From NCBI RefSeq assembly GCF_004402405.1, contig NZ_SOFE01000011.1, positions 124,001-188,000 on the forward strand: DNA of 64,000 nucleotides, given 5' to 3'. A program made the translations under genes and the position numbers. Below the pieces are notes generated by a model that made no database searches, was not told the origin of the DNA, and saw only the letters and a program-made list of their open reading frames with translations. This document shows positions 54,318 to 62,961 of this stretch, in pieces (positions within the stretch are counted from its first letter, which is position 1; each line of letters opens with the position of its first letter). This stretch comes from Cryobacterium levicorallinum (GTDB lineage: Bacteria; Actinomycetota; Actinomycetes; Actinomycetales; Microbacteriaceae).

Positions 54318-55381
54318 CGGCTTTCCCCTCTCGCGACCGCGGCGTCGACCGCGGTTTGTGGCGGCTCGTTCTTGTTCCCGCGTTCCTCTTCATGGCCGCG
54401 AGCCGGCCATAGGCCCTTGGGTCGAAACACCATCGCGACCACGAGCAGCAGACCAAAGGCCAGATAGCGGTATTCCGAGAGGTCGCGCAGCAGTTCGGGC
54501 AACAGGGTGATGACGAGGGCGCCGACAACGACCCCGCGCATGTTGCCCATGCCGCCCAGCACGACGGCCATCAGCACGAGGGCCGACTGCAAAAAAACGA
54601 AGCTCTTCGGGGAGATCGCCGAGAGGTGCGAGGCGAACAGCACGCCCGCGAAGCCGCCCCAGATGGCCCCGAAAATGTACGCCATGAGCTTCACCTTGTA
54701 GGTGTGAATGCCCATCGCTTCGGCGGCATCCTCGTCTTCGCGCACGAACCGCCAGGCCCGTCCAAGCCGGGACTTGCCCAGCCGGGCCGAGGCCAGCACG
54801 AAGAACGCCACAATCAGGATGGTCACGTAGTAGAACACGGCGGGACTGTGCAGGCTGAAATCACCGAAGGCCAGCAGCTTGGGAATGCCGAAGATACCGG
54901 ATGGCCCGCCCGTGATGGTGAGATTGTTGGCCGTGATGCGGGTGATTTCGCCAAAGCCGAGCGTGACAATGGCCAGGTAGTCGCTGCGCAGACGCAGTGT
55001 CGGCGCTCCGATGATGAGTCCGGCCAGAATGGTCATGACCAACACCGCTGGGATGGTGAAGATCAGGGGCAGTTCGAAGGCCTTGGCAAAGATGCCGGCC
55101 GTGTAGGCGCCGACGGCCATGAACGCGATATAGCCGAGGTCGAGCAGGCCGCAGTAGCCGACGACGATATTGAGGCCAGCTGCGAGCATCACGAAGATCG
55201 CCGCCGTCGTCATCACATTGAGCGAGTACGGCGATGCGGTGAGCAGCGGGGCGAGCAGGGCAGCGGCCAGGGCGATCCAGCCCAGGTACTTGCTCTCGAA
55301 CAGTCCGGACACCCAGGCGGCGACAGGGCCGGTGCGACGGGGGGCCTGGCTCTTAAAAGTTGTTCCACTCATGCTAGACAC
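54314..55381 (-). CDS. livM: Branched-chain amino acid-type ABC transporter permease LivM
   Basis: 355 residues with about nine membrane segments. LivM signature segments: GLNIVVGYCGLLDLGYIAFMA, SDYLAIVTLGFGEITRI, GRAWRFVREDEDAAEAMGI. Overlaps livH by 8 bases and livG by 4. The C-terminal 30 residues are an acidic/basic soluble tail. Confidence 0.94.
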   Translation of the reverse strand: MSSMSGTTFKSQAPRRTGPVAAWVSGLFESKYLGWIALAAALLAPLLTASPYSLNVMTTAAIFVMLAAGLNIVVGYCGLLDLGYIAFMAVGAYTAGIFAKAFELPLIFTIPAVLVMTILAGLIIGAPTLRLRSDYLAIVTLGFGEITRITANNLTITGGPSGIFGIPKLLAFGDFSLHSPAVFYYVTILIVAFFVLASARLGKSRLGRAWRFVREDEDAAEAMGIHTYKVKLMAYIFGAIWGGFAGVLFASHLSAISPKSFVFLQSALVLMAVVLGGMGNMRGVVVGALVITLLPELLRDLSEYRYLAFGLLLVVAMVFRPKGLWPARGHEEERGNKNEPPQTAVDAAVARGESR

Positions 55382-56267
55382 GCTCCGTAACCCGTTCGCC
55401 GAGAATTCCGGTCGGACGCAAAGTGAGGAAGAGGATCAGCACCACGAAGGCGAAAACGTCACGCCACTCGCCGCCGAACACCGAGGCGCCGAAGGCTTCG
55501 ATCAGGCCCAATACCAGGCCGCCGAGCATGGCCCCCTGAATATTGCCGATGCCGCCAATCACGGCCGCGGTGAACGCCTTGAGGCCGATCAGGAACCCCA
55601 TCATGAAGTCGATTTTTCCGTAGTAGGCACCGGCCATGACTCCAGCGGCCCCGGCCAGGGCCGACCCGATAAAGAACGTACGGGTGATGACCGAGTTGAC
55701 GTTGATTCCCATCAACAGGGAACCCTTCATATCGAGCGAGATCGAGCGCATGGCGCGACCAGTCGATGTTTTCTGAATATAGGTATTGAGCGCGATCATC
55801 AAGATCGCGGCGATGGCCATGAGCAGCACCTGGGGCAGCGAGACGCGAGCGCCAAGCACGTCGAACACGTCGCCTTCGAGGCGCACCGGGTAGCTGCGCG
55901 GGTTCGGCCCGGCGATGGCGCTCACGCCGTACTGCAGGGTGAACGAAACGCCGACGGCCGTGATCAGCACGGCTAATCGTGGGGCATTGCGCAGGGGGCG
56001 GTAGGCGAACCGTTCGATCAGAACGCCGGCACCGCCGGTGAGCAGCATGCTCAGCAGCAGCACGACGAGGAGGGCACCGATGCTCAGCGCCCCGGGAAGG
56101 CCTCCGACGGAGGCCAGCATGACGAAGCCGATGAAGGCACCGAGCATATAGATGTCACCGTGGGCGAAGTTGAGAAGTTTAATGATGCCGTAGACCATGC
56201 TGTAGCCCAGCGCGATCAAGGCGTAGAACGAGCCGACAAACAACCCGTCCCAGATAATTTGCATCAT
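55374..56267 (-). CDS. livH: Branched-chain amino acid-type ABC transporter permease LivH
   Basis: 297 residues with eight or nine membrane segments. LivH motifs: LLNFAHGDIYMLGAFIGF near the N-terminus, GRAMRSISLDMKGSLLMGI, and GFLIGLKAFTAAVIGGIGN. Downstream of the substrate-binding protein gene, with a hairpin in the 121-base gap between them. Confidence 0.95.
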   Translation of the reverse strand: MMQIIWDGLFVGSFYALIALGYSMVYGIIKLLNFAHGDIYMLGAFIGFVMLASVGGLPGALSIGALLVVLLLSMLLTGGAGVLIERFAYRPLRNAPRLAVLITAVGVSFTLQYGVSAIAGPNPRSYPVRLEGDVFDVLGARVSLPQVLLMAIAAILMIALNTYIQKTSTGRAMRSISLDMKGSLLMGINVNSVITRTFFIGSALAGAAGVMAGAYYGKIDFMMGFLIGLKAFTAAVIGGIGNIQGAMLGGLVLGLIEAFGASVFGGEWRDVFAFVVLILFLTLRPTGILGERVTERV

Positions 56268-56293
56268 GTTGGTCCGTTTTCTGTAAGCAGTGG

Positions 56294-56327
56294 AGCGGAT
56301 GTCGCGGCGTGGGCCGCGGCATCCGCT
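56294..56327. promoter_or_regulatory. Intergenic mRNA hairpin between binding protein and livH
   Basis: Arms AGCGGATGtCGCGGC / GCCGCGGCATCCGCT, one mismatch, 4-base loop. Lies after the binding-protein stop and before livH, the same position as the hairpin in the sugar importer operon at 5651. Confidence 0.7.
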
Positions 56328-56388
56328 TCAGGGGTCAGGATCTTGCGTTCAAGACCAGAGTCCGGACCCAATGATCAGAACTACAGGA

Positions 56389-57558
56389 TCAGGACAGGTC
56401 ATCCTCGAGGGCGAAGGCGCCATCCTGAATGGACAGGATGATGAATCCACCGTTCGACAGGGTGTGATCGGCCGTGAAGGTGAGCGGGCCGGAGAACATC
56501 TCAAACCCGTCGATGGCCTCGAGCGCCGCGATGATCGCGTCGCCGTCGGTCGAGCCAGCCTCGTCGATGGCATGCGCCGCAACGCGAACCGCGTCATAGG
56601 ACTGCAGCGAGAACGGTCCGGGAGCGCTGCCGAAAGCCTCTTCGTAGCTGGCGATCCAATCGCCGCCACCCTCGAGGGTGTCGGGGGTCTGGGTCATTGT
56701 GGCGAGTACGCCTTCGGCACCGGCCCCAGCGATTTCCGAGATGGAGCCGTCGACGCTGCCGTCGGCCACCATTATGTCGCCTTCGAAGCCAGAATTGCGC
56801 AGCTGGTTGATAATGAGACCGCCCTCCTGGTAGTAGCCGGTCCAGTAGACGAGCTCCGGGGCGGCATTCATGATGTCGCGCACGGCGGCGGAATAGTCGC
56901 TCTCACCGGGAGTGACCGAGGTGCCCAGGGCGAGCGTCACTGTGCCGTCTTCCTCGATCAGGCGGGCGGTCTCCGCGGTGATGTCCGCCGAGTAGCTGTC
57001 GTTGTCGTCGACGAGGGCGACGGAGGCGACGCCGGTCTTCAACATGTACTCGAGAGCGGCAGTGGACTGCTGATTGCCCGTGCCGTTGACAAGGAAAACG
57101 TTTTTGAGGCCCTGGTTGACGAGGTCCTGCGAGTTGGCCGCCGGAATGATCATGGGTACGTTGGCCTCTTCGAAAATCGGCAGCTGCGGCAGTGTTGCGC
57201 CGGAGCAGTAGCCGCCGACCGAAACGACGGCGCCGGCCGAGACGGCCTTGTTGGCGCTCGCCACGCCCTGCTGGGCGTCGCAGGCTTCGTCTTCGACGAG
57301 CAGCTCGAGTTGGCGGCCGTCCAGGACGCCGCCTGCCTCGTTGATTTCGTCCACGGCGAGCTGCGCCGCATTGGCCATGTATTCGCCGGTCGGGGCGCTG
57401 CTGCCCGAGATGGGAACGACCATGGCCAGCTTGACCGTGCCGGTCTCTTCGCTGCCGGCTTCGTCGGCGGCGAGCAATCCGCCGCTGCAACCCGATGTCG
57501 CAAGAAGCATCGCTGTGGCGACGCCGAGCAGCAATGTGCTCTTCTTTGAGATTCTCAT
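56389..57558 (-). CDS. Branched-chain amino acid/amide ABC transporter substrate-binding lipoprotein LivJ-like
   Basis: 389 residues. The ATG follows AGGAGAGG and gives a short lipoprotein signal peptide with Cys24 (TSGC). The mature domain is the type I periplasmic fold with LAMVVPISGSSAPTGEYMAN, GGVLDGRQLELLVEDEACDA, GYCSGATLPQL, YSADITAETARLIEEDG and LQSYDAVRVAAHAIDEAG. This fits the HAAT family for branched-chain amino acids, urea or short amides. Only one binding protein is encoded here. The formamidase fragment nearby hints at amide transport (inference). Confidence 0.9.
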   Translation of the reverse strand: MRISKKSTLLLGVATAMLLATSGCSGGLLAADEAGSEETGTVKLAMVVPISGSSAPTGEYMANAAQLAVDEINEAGGVLDGRQLELLVEDEACDAQQGVASANKAVSAGAVVSVGGYCSGATLPQLPIFEEANVPMIIPAANSQDLVNQGLKNVFLVNGTGNQQSTAALEYMLKTGVASVALVDDNDSYSADITAETARLIEEDGTVTLALGTSVTPGESDYSAAVRDIMNAAPELVYWTGYYQEGGLIINQLRNSGFEGDIMVADGSVDGSISEIAGAGAEGVLATMTQTPDTLEGGGDWIASYEEAFGSAPGPFSLQSYDAVRVAAHAIDEAGSTDGDAIIAALEAIDGFEMFSGPLTFTADHTLSNGGFIILSIQDGAFALEDDLS

Positions 57559-57699
57559 GTGTGCCTCTCCTGTGAGAGCGCCGAGCAAGTGTTCTACACG
57601 CCTTGATCGCAAGACGGCTTGGAACAAGCACCCAAACACCCCAGTGCTGTATGACATATTACACACGCGGATCGTTGCACCGGCGTCCACACTCCGGCC

Positions 57700-58365
57700 T
57701 CAGTGCGGCCCGTCGGGTTCCGAGCTCCACCCGGCCACGGTGCCGAGGTGGCTGACTGTGAGCTCACGCAGCGCCTCGGATTCTCCGCTTGCCAGCAGAT
57801 CGAGCATGACGTGGTGCTCGCGCGCCGTGCCCCACAAGTCGTCGCTCTGCATCATCGCGGCGATGCTCACCATTCGAGTTTGCGCGCGCAGTTCGCTGAC
57901 CATTTCGACCAGCCGGGCGCTGCCGTGCAAGGCCAACAACCCGAGATGAAACTGCCGATCAGCGGCGAGAAATCCGGCCAGGTCCTTCTGCCGCGCATAC
58001 TCAGAGATCTGTTCAGCCACGCCGCGCCAGCGCGTGAGCGTCTCAGCATCGAGTGTTCCTGCGAGGGCGCCCATCGTGGGAGCCTCGAGCAGCTGGCGCA
58101 ACTCGATGACGTCGCGCAGGTCTTTGTCGCTCATCTGCGTCACCCGAAAACCCTTGTTGCGCACCGAGGTCACGAATCCTCGTTGTTCCAGATCCAGCAT
58201 TGCCTCCCGAACTGGGGTGGCCGACACCTCGAAGCGGATGGCCAGGGTCGGCACGGTCACCAGGGTTCCGGGAGCGAGTTCACCGGTGTTGATCGCGGCC
58301 GCGAGCGACTGCGCGATACGGTCCCGCAACGTCGAACCCTGCTCCACTTTTTGAATCGATAACAC
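57700..58365 (-). CDS. GntR family regulator with FCD domain
   Basis: 221 residues. N-terminal winged helix at about 10-70 (RIAQSLAAAINTGELAPGT, FEVSATPVREAMLDLEQRGF), then the all-helical FCD ligand domain (DLRDVIELRQLLEAPTMGAL, FLAADRQFHLGLLALHGS, TAREHHVMLDLLASGE) with the Asp/His metal-binding pattern of FCD proteins. GTG start with a GAG just before it. It lies upstream of the Liv operon on the same strand and most likely controls it. Confidence 0.9.
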   Translation of the reverse strand: MLSIQKVEQGSTLRDRIAQSLAAAINTGELAPGTLVTVPTLAIRFEVSATPVREAMLDLEQRGFVTSVRNKGFRVTQMSDKDLRDVIELRQLLEAPTMGALAGTLDAETLTRWRGVAEQISEYARQKDLAGFLAADRQFHLGLLALHGSARLVEMVSELRAQTRMVSIAAMMQSDDLWGTAREHHVMLDLLASGESEALRELTVSHLGTVAGWSSEPDGPH

Positions 58366-58440
58366 CTCGGTGGCTCCTCACTTGCCGATGCGGCCGCTGC
58401 GAGCCTCGTGCCGCCCAGTATCCACCGCCGGGCGGCAAAT

Positions 58441-59040
58441 GAGTAATGCACTACTGTGCCGGAGCCGGTCGGTCCGCCGAGCCGGGAGTGCCCGACGGCG
58501 CTCATGACCGCGACGGCGTCGCCGTCATCCCACCCGTGGTCGCTCACGAGAAAGTAAAACACGTCCTCGTAGCCGCGCGTGATGCGCTCTTGCACGGGGT
58601 CACCGAGACCGACGAACACCCACTCGATGAGGGTTTGAACCCGCGGCGCCCGCAGGTTCATGCCCTTTCGCAGTTCGACACTCACAACCGCGATGCCCTC
58701 AGCCTCAATCGCGATGACTGAAGGTCCTCCCTCCGCCATGAACGCGTGAATGTCGCCGATCGACAGGTAGGCACCCTCGACCATGACGTGCAGGTAGACG
58801 ATCGAACCGGGGCCGCAGTCGGTGACGTCCATGTTTCCACCCTGAGCAGAGGAGGGAATGATCGTGGAGTTCATTCCCTCAGCGGGCGCCGTTCCGATGC
58901 ACCCGATCATCGGGCGTGGGGCGAACACGTGCCGGTCGGTCACGTGCACACCGGCGCTGTCGATAGGAATGCGGCTGGTGAACATCCGCTCGCCCATGTC
59001 ATGCTGCAGGGCGCCGGAACCGGGAAGACTGACCGACCAC
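58441..59040 (-). pseudogene. Acetamidase/formamidase family, N-terminally truncated remnant
   Basis: About 190 residues of amidase/formamidase (FmdA/AmdA) character, with RPMIGCIGTAPAEG, STIIPSSAQGGNMDV, GPGSIVYLHVMVEGAYLS and MSAVGHSRLGGPTG in the right order. The first hundred residues of the family are missing: the frame upstream reads into a terminator and a tRNA remnant. At the other end the natural stop is lost and the frame continues into the GntR gene. Hence a decayed gene of amide hydrolysis. A plausible residual start is the ATG at 58997. It lies beside a Liv-type importer and a GntR regulator, as in amide-use clusters. Confidence 0.78.
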
Positions 59041-59055
59041 CCCCAGTCAGAAACA

Positions 59056-59081
59056 CCCCGGACTTCCGCAGAAGTCCGGGG
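59056..59081. terminator. Hairpin terminator
   Basis: Perfect ten-base arms CCCCGGACTT / AAGTCCGGGG with a 6-base loop, followed on the plus strand by CGATTTTA. On the minus strand it lies about 20 bases after the 3' end of the tRNA remnant, the place of a tRNA terminator. Confidence 0.7.
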
Positions 59082-59101
59082 CGATTTTAGTGAATACCGT
59101 G

Positions 59102-59126
59102 TAGCGGGAGCGGGAATTGAACCCGC
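59102..59126 (-). other. tRNA 3'-end remnant (T-arm and acceptor half), candidate attachment site
   Basis: On the minus strand, T-stem GCGGG, loop TTCAATT, CCCGC, then TCCCGCT and A match the 3' end of a tRNA. The matching acceptor 5' half (AGCGGGA) is not found in the 100 bases upstream, so only the 3' part is present. Such fragments mark sites where integrative elements inserted into tRNA genes. The tRNA identity cannot be read. The 333 bases from here to the toxin gene hold no gene that I can support apart from a -10-like TATATT at 59433. Confidence 0.6.
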
Positions 59127-59459
59127 GACACCACGATAATCCTGAACCAGCCTCAGCGAGGTCACGTAGGCCTCATACAGTCACTGATCCCAATAAAACA
59201 CTGGGTAGGTGATCACACTCTCAACCCCGGGCGAATTTCAATCTGCGGAGTTAATGCGGGGTTTCAGAAATAGATACTCTAGTGGCCATCCCTGTCGATG
59301 CACATGGCCGTTATGCGAAAGCCGATCGGCGCCTGAGCTCACTGCAATTCGCGGTGAAGAACACCTTTCACGACGCCAATGACTATGAGCCATCTGACCG
59401 AATAGGCCACGCCGGCCCCCCGAGCGTGCCAGTATATTGGCCGAACACGACGTGAGGCC

Positions 59460-59897
59460 ATGACAATGACCAGATGGACCATCGAGTACGAGGGTGAGTC
59501 GTTCGCCCGCTTCTACTCCAGCCTCGGTGAGTACGAGCAGGCCGTCGTGACGGCCGCAATCGAGCATGTCCTGGCGGTGCACGGGATTGATATCTGTAAC
59601 GGAGAGTGGGGTAAGCCCCTCTCGGGCGGGCTCTACGAGTTCCGCGTTCGAAAGTCCTTTCACTCAATCTTCACGGAGGCGAACGCCACCCCGCCTTCGG
59701 ATCTCGTCAGCGTTGACCGCATGGTGCTCATCCGTGTCTTCTGCACCTTTCATGGAGACAAGATCGTACTGCTGTACAGCGGCTACGACAAGAAGAAGGA
59801 TCCCTCCGACAAACGTCAGCAGCGCGAGATCGCTAAGGCACGCAAGATCCACGAACAGTGGAAGCGCGCCCAACGCACGCAGCACAAACAGCCTTGA
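59460..59897 (+). CDS. HigB/RelE-like toxin (Gp49 type)
   Basis: 145 residues. RelE/HigB fold with LYEFRVRKSFHSIF, LIRVFCTFHGDKIVLLYSGYDKK and the basic C-terminus KARKIHEQWKRAQ, as in phage-derived Gp49-like toxins that cleave mRNA at the ribosome. The N-terminal part up to residue 50 is longer than in the shortest members. A GTGAGG site precedes the ATG, and an antitoxin gene follows 44 bases later. Toxin-first order is the HigBA arrangement. Confidence 0.85.
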   Translation: MTMTRWTIEYEGESFARFYSSLGEYEQAVVTAAIEHVLAVHGIDICNGEWGKPLSGGLYEFRVRKSFHSIFTEANATPPSDLVSVDRMVLIRVFCTFHGDKIVLLYSGYDKKKDPSDKRQQREIAKARKIHEQWKRAQRTQHKQP

Positions 59898-59941
59898 CTG
59901 CGTATGTAGTAAAGCACATACTAGAGGTGAAAGGAGGCAGC

Positions 59942-60250
59942 ATGTCGAAAAATTTCAAAGACCTCGCCACCCGTGCGAAAGCCGAGTGGTCTGAGGAGAC
60001 ACGAGCGGTGTACGAGGCCACCAGCGTCTCCTTTGACGCCGAGCTCGCGAGCCGCGTTGAACTGGGTGCGCTGCTCGCCGCAGCACGCAAGGCCCAGGAC
60101 CTCACTCAACCAGCCTTATCGAGTGTCACCGGGATTCAGCAGGCAGAAATCAGCCGAATCGAACGCGGCATCGGCAACCCAACGGCGGACACGCTCAGCC
60201 GTCTGGCCGCGGCCCTCGGTCAGAAAATTACGCTCACACCGGTTCGCTGA
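59942..60250 (+). CDS. HigA-like XRE antitoxin
   Basis: 102 residues. XRE helix-turn-helix at about 45-98 (LGALLAAARKAQDLTQPALS, TGIQQAEISRIERGIGNP). N-terminal part is a short helical region. An excellent ribosome site AAAGGAGG lies nine bases before the ATG; the longer frame upstream reads through the toxin end and is discounted. Presumed antitoxin that binds the toxin upstream and represses the operon. Confidence 0.86.
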   Translation: MSKNFKDLATRAKAEWSEETRAVYEATSVSFDAELASRVELGALLAAARKAQDLTQPALSSVTGIQQAEISRIERGIGNPTADTLSRLAAALGQKITLTPVR

Positions 60251-60261
60251 CCGGCGGGTGC

Positions 60262-60552
60262 ATGCCGGTCCAGGACATATCCCACCTGCATGCCGAAGGA
60301 GATTTTGATCCTTTCAATGCCCTCAAGTACAAGCATTCGCGGGCGGCGATCAAAAACAAGAAGCGCGGCCGCATGCTCGATTGTGGTGCCCGCACGATAG
60401 CGGTTGAGGACACGGGACCTGATTCAGCCTTCGTCATTCACCGATGGCTCCGACTCTCGGAACGGGTGGAGATAGCCCGTGAGTCAGTAGTAGCCAACGG
60501 CCTGGAAGAGCCAGCGACAGCTCTCCTGGTCATGAACCGCCACACCGCGTGA
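60262..60552 (+). CDS. Hypothetical small protein
   Basis: 96 residues: starts MPVQDISHLHAEGDFDPFNA, basic middle KYKHSRAAIKNKKRGRM, no membrane segment or recognised motif. It starts 11 bases after the antitoxin stop, with only a weak GCGGG before the ATG. It may be a real small third gene of the unit or a decayed one; codon use is not decisive. Confidence 0.35.
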   Translation: MPVQDISHLHAEGDFDPFNALKYKHSRAAIKNKKRGRMLDCGARTIAVEDTGPDSAFVIHRWLRLSERVEIARESVVANGLEEPATALLVMNRHTA

Positions 60553-60578
60553 CTGAAGTTTCTCCGTCTGCTCACTAA

Positions 60579-60641
60579 CGGTGTTAACGCCAACTGAAAA
60601 TGGGGCCATTTCTGCCCTGTTTTCAGTCGGCGTTTACACCG
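60579..60641. mobile_element. Short inverted-repeat element (MITE-like, IS-end remnants)
   Basis: Two 27-base arms (CGGTGTTAACGCCAACTGAA and seven more bases; its mirror at 60615-60641) match at 23 of 27 positions around a 9-base centre. The outer TGTTAACGCC/TGTAAACGCC resembles the ends of IS21-type elements, but the element has no transposase and is only 63 bases. It may be two IS ends left after deletion. It lies between the toxin-antitoxin strip and the second SipW locus. Confidence 0.55.
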
Positions 60642-60742
60642 AACCTTGCATAACCGTTGGCTGCCATTTTGCCTGGGCCCAGGTTAGAACAGAGGCCCGG
60701 GTTTTTGAGCACAGCCCGCGCCGCGCTTACCGATCGACGCCG

Positions 60743-62170
60743 CTACTGCAGACGCGTGTTCGCCCCGGCCGATGCCGTTGCGAAGGTGACTGTCGCGAGC
60801 GCTGATCCGGTTGAATAGCCGAGGAGCCCGATGCGCAGGGCGCTCACCCGATATTCGGCGCTCGACGTCGCAGTCGCAGCTGTGAACGCCGCTCCCGGTG
60901 GTGCATTCGGCTGATCGGGTTGCACGTTGACGGTGAACGACAGCACCCCGGGAAGTGCCGAGAACACCCCGTTCAGGGTCGGCGTGAGTGCAGTGACCGT
61001 CGTGTTCAAAACGCTCGTCAGACTGTTCAAAGCGGCATTCAGAGTGTTCAGCAGCGTGGTGAGCAGCACGCTCAACGACGATTTCGCCTTCTGCAATTCC
61101 GTCGAAATTGCGTCCGTCCACGCCGTGACCAGGGTGGTGACCTGGGTAATGGCGCTCGCGACCTTGGTGGCATCGAAGCCGAGCGCCGTGTTCGGCGCCT
61201 GATCGTTTAGACCTGAGCTCATCACACTTGCCAGATCCATCGTCACGGTGCCCTCGCTGAGATCGACGGTCATCGTGTCGGTTACGATAATCGGGTTCGC
61301 TAGCAGCGCCCTGGCCGCCACGACTGACGGATCCGACAAGAGAATTGAATTCTCAAAGGACGACACCGTAGATGTCGCGCTCGTAAGAAGGTCTTTCAGC
61401 ACCGGCACCTGTGTCACCAGGTTGAGGCCCGCGATCTCGTAGTTCCGCACGACGCCACTCACCGTGCCGTCGCCCCAGATCTCGCTTTCGAGCGCCGTGC
61501 ACCAGTCCAGCTGCGCCGACGCCGCAACCGCCCCGATCAAGAGCGAGGCGCTCGCCACTCCGACAGGAAGCACCGACGCCAGATTGAGACTCGCTGCCGT
61601 CGGTAGCTGCGTATCCGGTGTCGTCGGGGTGAAACCGATGCCGCCCGAATTATTTAGGAGACCGGATGCCCCCGCTGACGACCCCGTGTTGCTCACCTGG
61701 ACATATTCACCAAGCATGCCAGCCGCGCCCGCCGGCAGTGCCGTGGTCAACCCGGTCAGATCGAGGACATCCTGTTGCAGCACGGACACCGTGAGCGGGT
61801 TCGTGAATGTGTCAGTGGTGGTGGAGACGCCGGCGTCGGGGTGCTGGGCTGAGGTCGGCGTTACCTGTGCCGCGGTATCGCCGTTGCGTGTGGCCTGCAG
61901 CCCGTTGATGCCCACGACGGGGTCTAGGCTTGCACCTGTCAGGGTCGCATTCAGAAACTTGCCTGACGCCGTGCTCGAATACTCGGTGTCAGTGCCACAG
62001 CTGACCAGGTCGGTACCAAGTTTTCCCTGGGCCCATTCGGTGTCGGTCCATGAGGCCACGCTCAGCGCGATGGTCGGCGAAACGGTCGCGGCAAGCAAAG
62101 TCGCGACCACGGCCAGGCCGAGCACGGCCGCCCACGCTGCCCGGCGGCGGCGGAGTGAGTGCCCGCTCAT
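60743..62170 (-). CDS. Choice-of-anchor G family exported protein, SipW-cognate
   Basis: 475 residues. Basic N-terminus RRRRAAW, hydrophobic segment, then SPTIALSVASWTDTEWAQG, which fits the cleavage region of SipW substrates. The mature domain has Ala/Thr/Ser-rich, beta-type blocks such as GLQATRNGDTAAQVTPTSAQ and a C-terminal part SAEYRVSALRIGLLGY, similar to actinobacterial choice-of-anchor G proteins. Two Cys pairs may form disulphides (VSCGT, LDWCTALE). Coupled by ATGA to the LAxTG-like protein gene upstream, and to the SipW peptidase beyond it. Confidence 0.75.
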   Translation of the reverse strand: MSGHSLRRRRAAWAAVLGLAVVATLLAATVSPTIALSVASWTDTEWAQGKLGTDLVSCGTDTEYSSTASGKFLNATLTGASLDPVVGINGLQATRNGDTAAQVTPTSAQHPDAGVSTTTDTFTNPLTVSVLQQDVLDLTGLTTALPAGAAGMLGEYVQVSNTGSSAGASGLLNNSGGIGFTPTTPDTQLPTAASLNLASVLPVGVASASLLIGAVAASAQLDWCTALESEIWGDGTVSGVVRNYEIAGLNLVTQVPVLKDLLTSATSTVSSFENSILLSDPSVVAARALLANPIIVTDTMTVDLSEGTVTMDLASVMSSGLNDQAPNTALGFDATKVASAITQVTTLVTAWTDAISTELQKAKSSLSVLLTTLLNTLNAALNSLTSVLNTTVTALTPTLNGVFSALPGVLSFTVNVQPDQPNAPPGAAFTAATATSSAEYRVSALRIGLLGYSTGSALATVTFATASAGANTRLQ

Positions 62171-62961
62171 CGCACAACATCGTCTGCGGCTGGCATTTCG
62201 GCGAATCGACGGATCATCGAGACAACAATGCCGAGTGCGAGGACACCGACTGCGACAAGAACCAGAGCCAGCGCATCGATCCCGGTCAGGGCAAGATTAT
62301 CGCCGCCACCCGCCGAATACGACCCGCCCGGTGGTTTTATTGCCGGCCCAGTCGACGAGTTGTCCCCCGCGGCGGTCAGGCCGATTCCAACTTCACCGCT
62401 TAACCCCATGAGATCGTTGCCGGCTGCCTCGGACGCGACGTTGAGAGACAGTGCCACGAGCAGGTATTTTCCGCGGGCTTCAGAAATCCCGGCCAGGTCG
62501 TAGATGCCGCTGACAGACGAATTATCGTCAAGGGGTGTGGCCACAAGCACGTGCTCCCGCTCGTTGGTGCAGCGCGGCGTGGTCTCAAGGTTCGTCCACG
62601 GTTCGCTGCAGCGGTCGATCACGAGGATCAAGCCGCGTCCGTTGGTGGCGAGGTCGCCGCTTTTGCGAATCTCCAAAACAAGGGATCCCGTGAGGTCCTG
62701 GGTCAGGGCGGCGCCGATCTGCCAGTACACCGGTTTGCCCGGCGTCAGATCCAGAACCGCATCGTGGGGCAGGCTCGAGGTCAGCTCCAGAATCCCCGGC
62801 TCCGACACGGTCGTGACTGTCTGGATCACGGCGACGGCGCGCACCGACAAAAGGCCCAGCCCACTCACCACCGCCACGGCGGCAACAAAAGCTACCGCCA
62901 ACAGGCCGCGCCGGCGCGACGAAGCGACCCCTCTCGTTGCCGTGCCGCGGACTGTCACCAT
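62167..62961 (-). CDS. Exported protein with LAxTG-type sorting signal
   Basis: 264 residues. Hydrophobic N-terminal segment (LLAVAFVAAVAVVSGLGLLS), extracellular region with a Cys pair in IDRCSEPWTNLETTPRCTN and TPGKPVYWQIG, then the C-terminal LALTG, hydrophobic helix and MIRRFAEM, a sorting signal of the class E (LAxTG) kind. Probably linked to the wall or membrane. It overlaps the peptidase gene by 7 bases and the next gene by 4. It could be a companion that anchors matrix proteins. Confidence 0.72.
   Translation of the reverse strand: MVTVRGTATRGVASSRRRGLLAVAFVAAVAVVSGLGLLSVRAVAVIQTVTTVSEPGILELTSSLPHDAVLDLTPGKPVYWQIGAALTQDLTGSLVLEIRKSGDLATNGRGLILVIDRCSEPWTNLETTPRCTNEREHVLVATPLDDNSSVSGIYDLAGISEARGKYLLVALSLNVASEAAGNDLMGLSGEVGIGLTAAGDNSSTGPAIKPPGGSYSAGGGDNLALTGIDALALVLVAVGVLALGIVVSMIRRFAEMPAADDVVR

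Noticed and set aside
59102-59175. A complete tRNA gene
   Set aside because: Only the T-arm and 3' acceptor half fit; no matching 5' acceptor or anticodon arm was found upstream.
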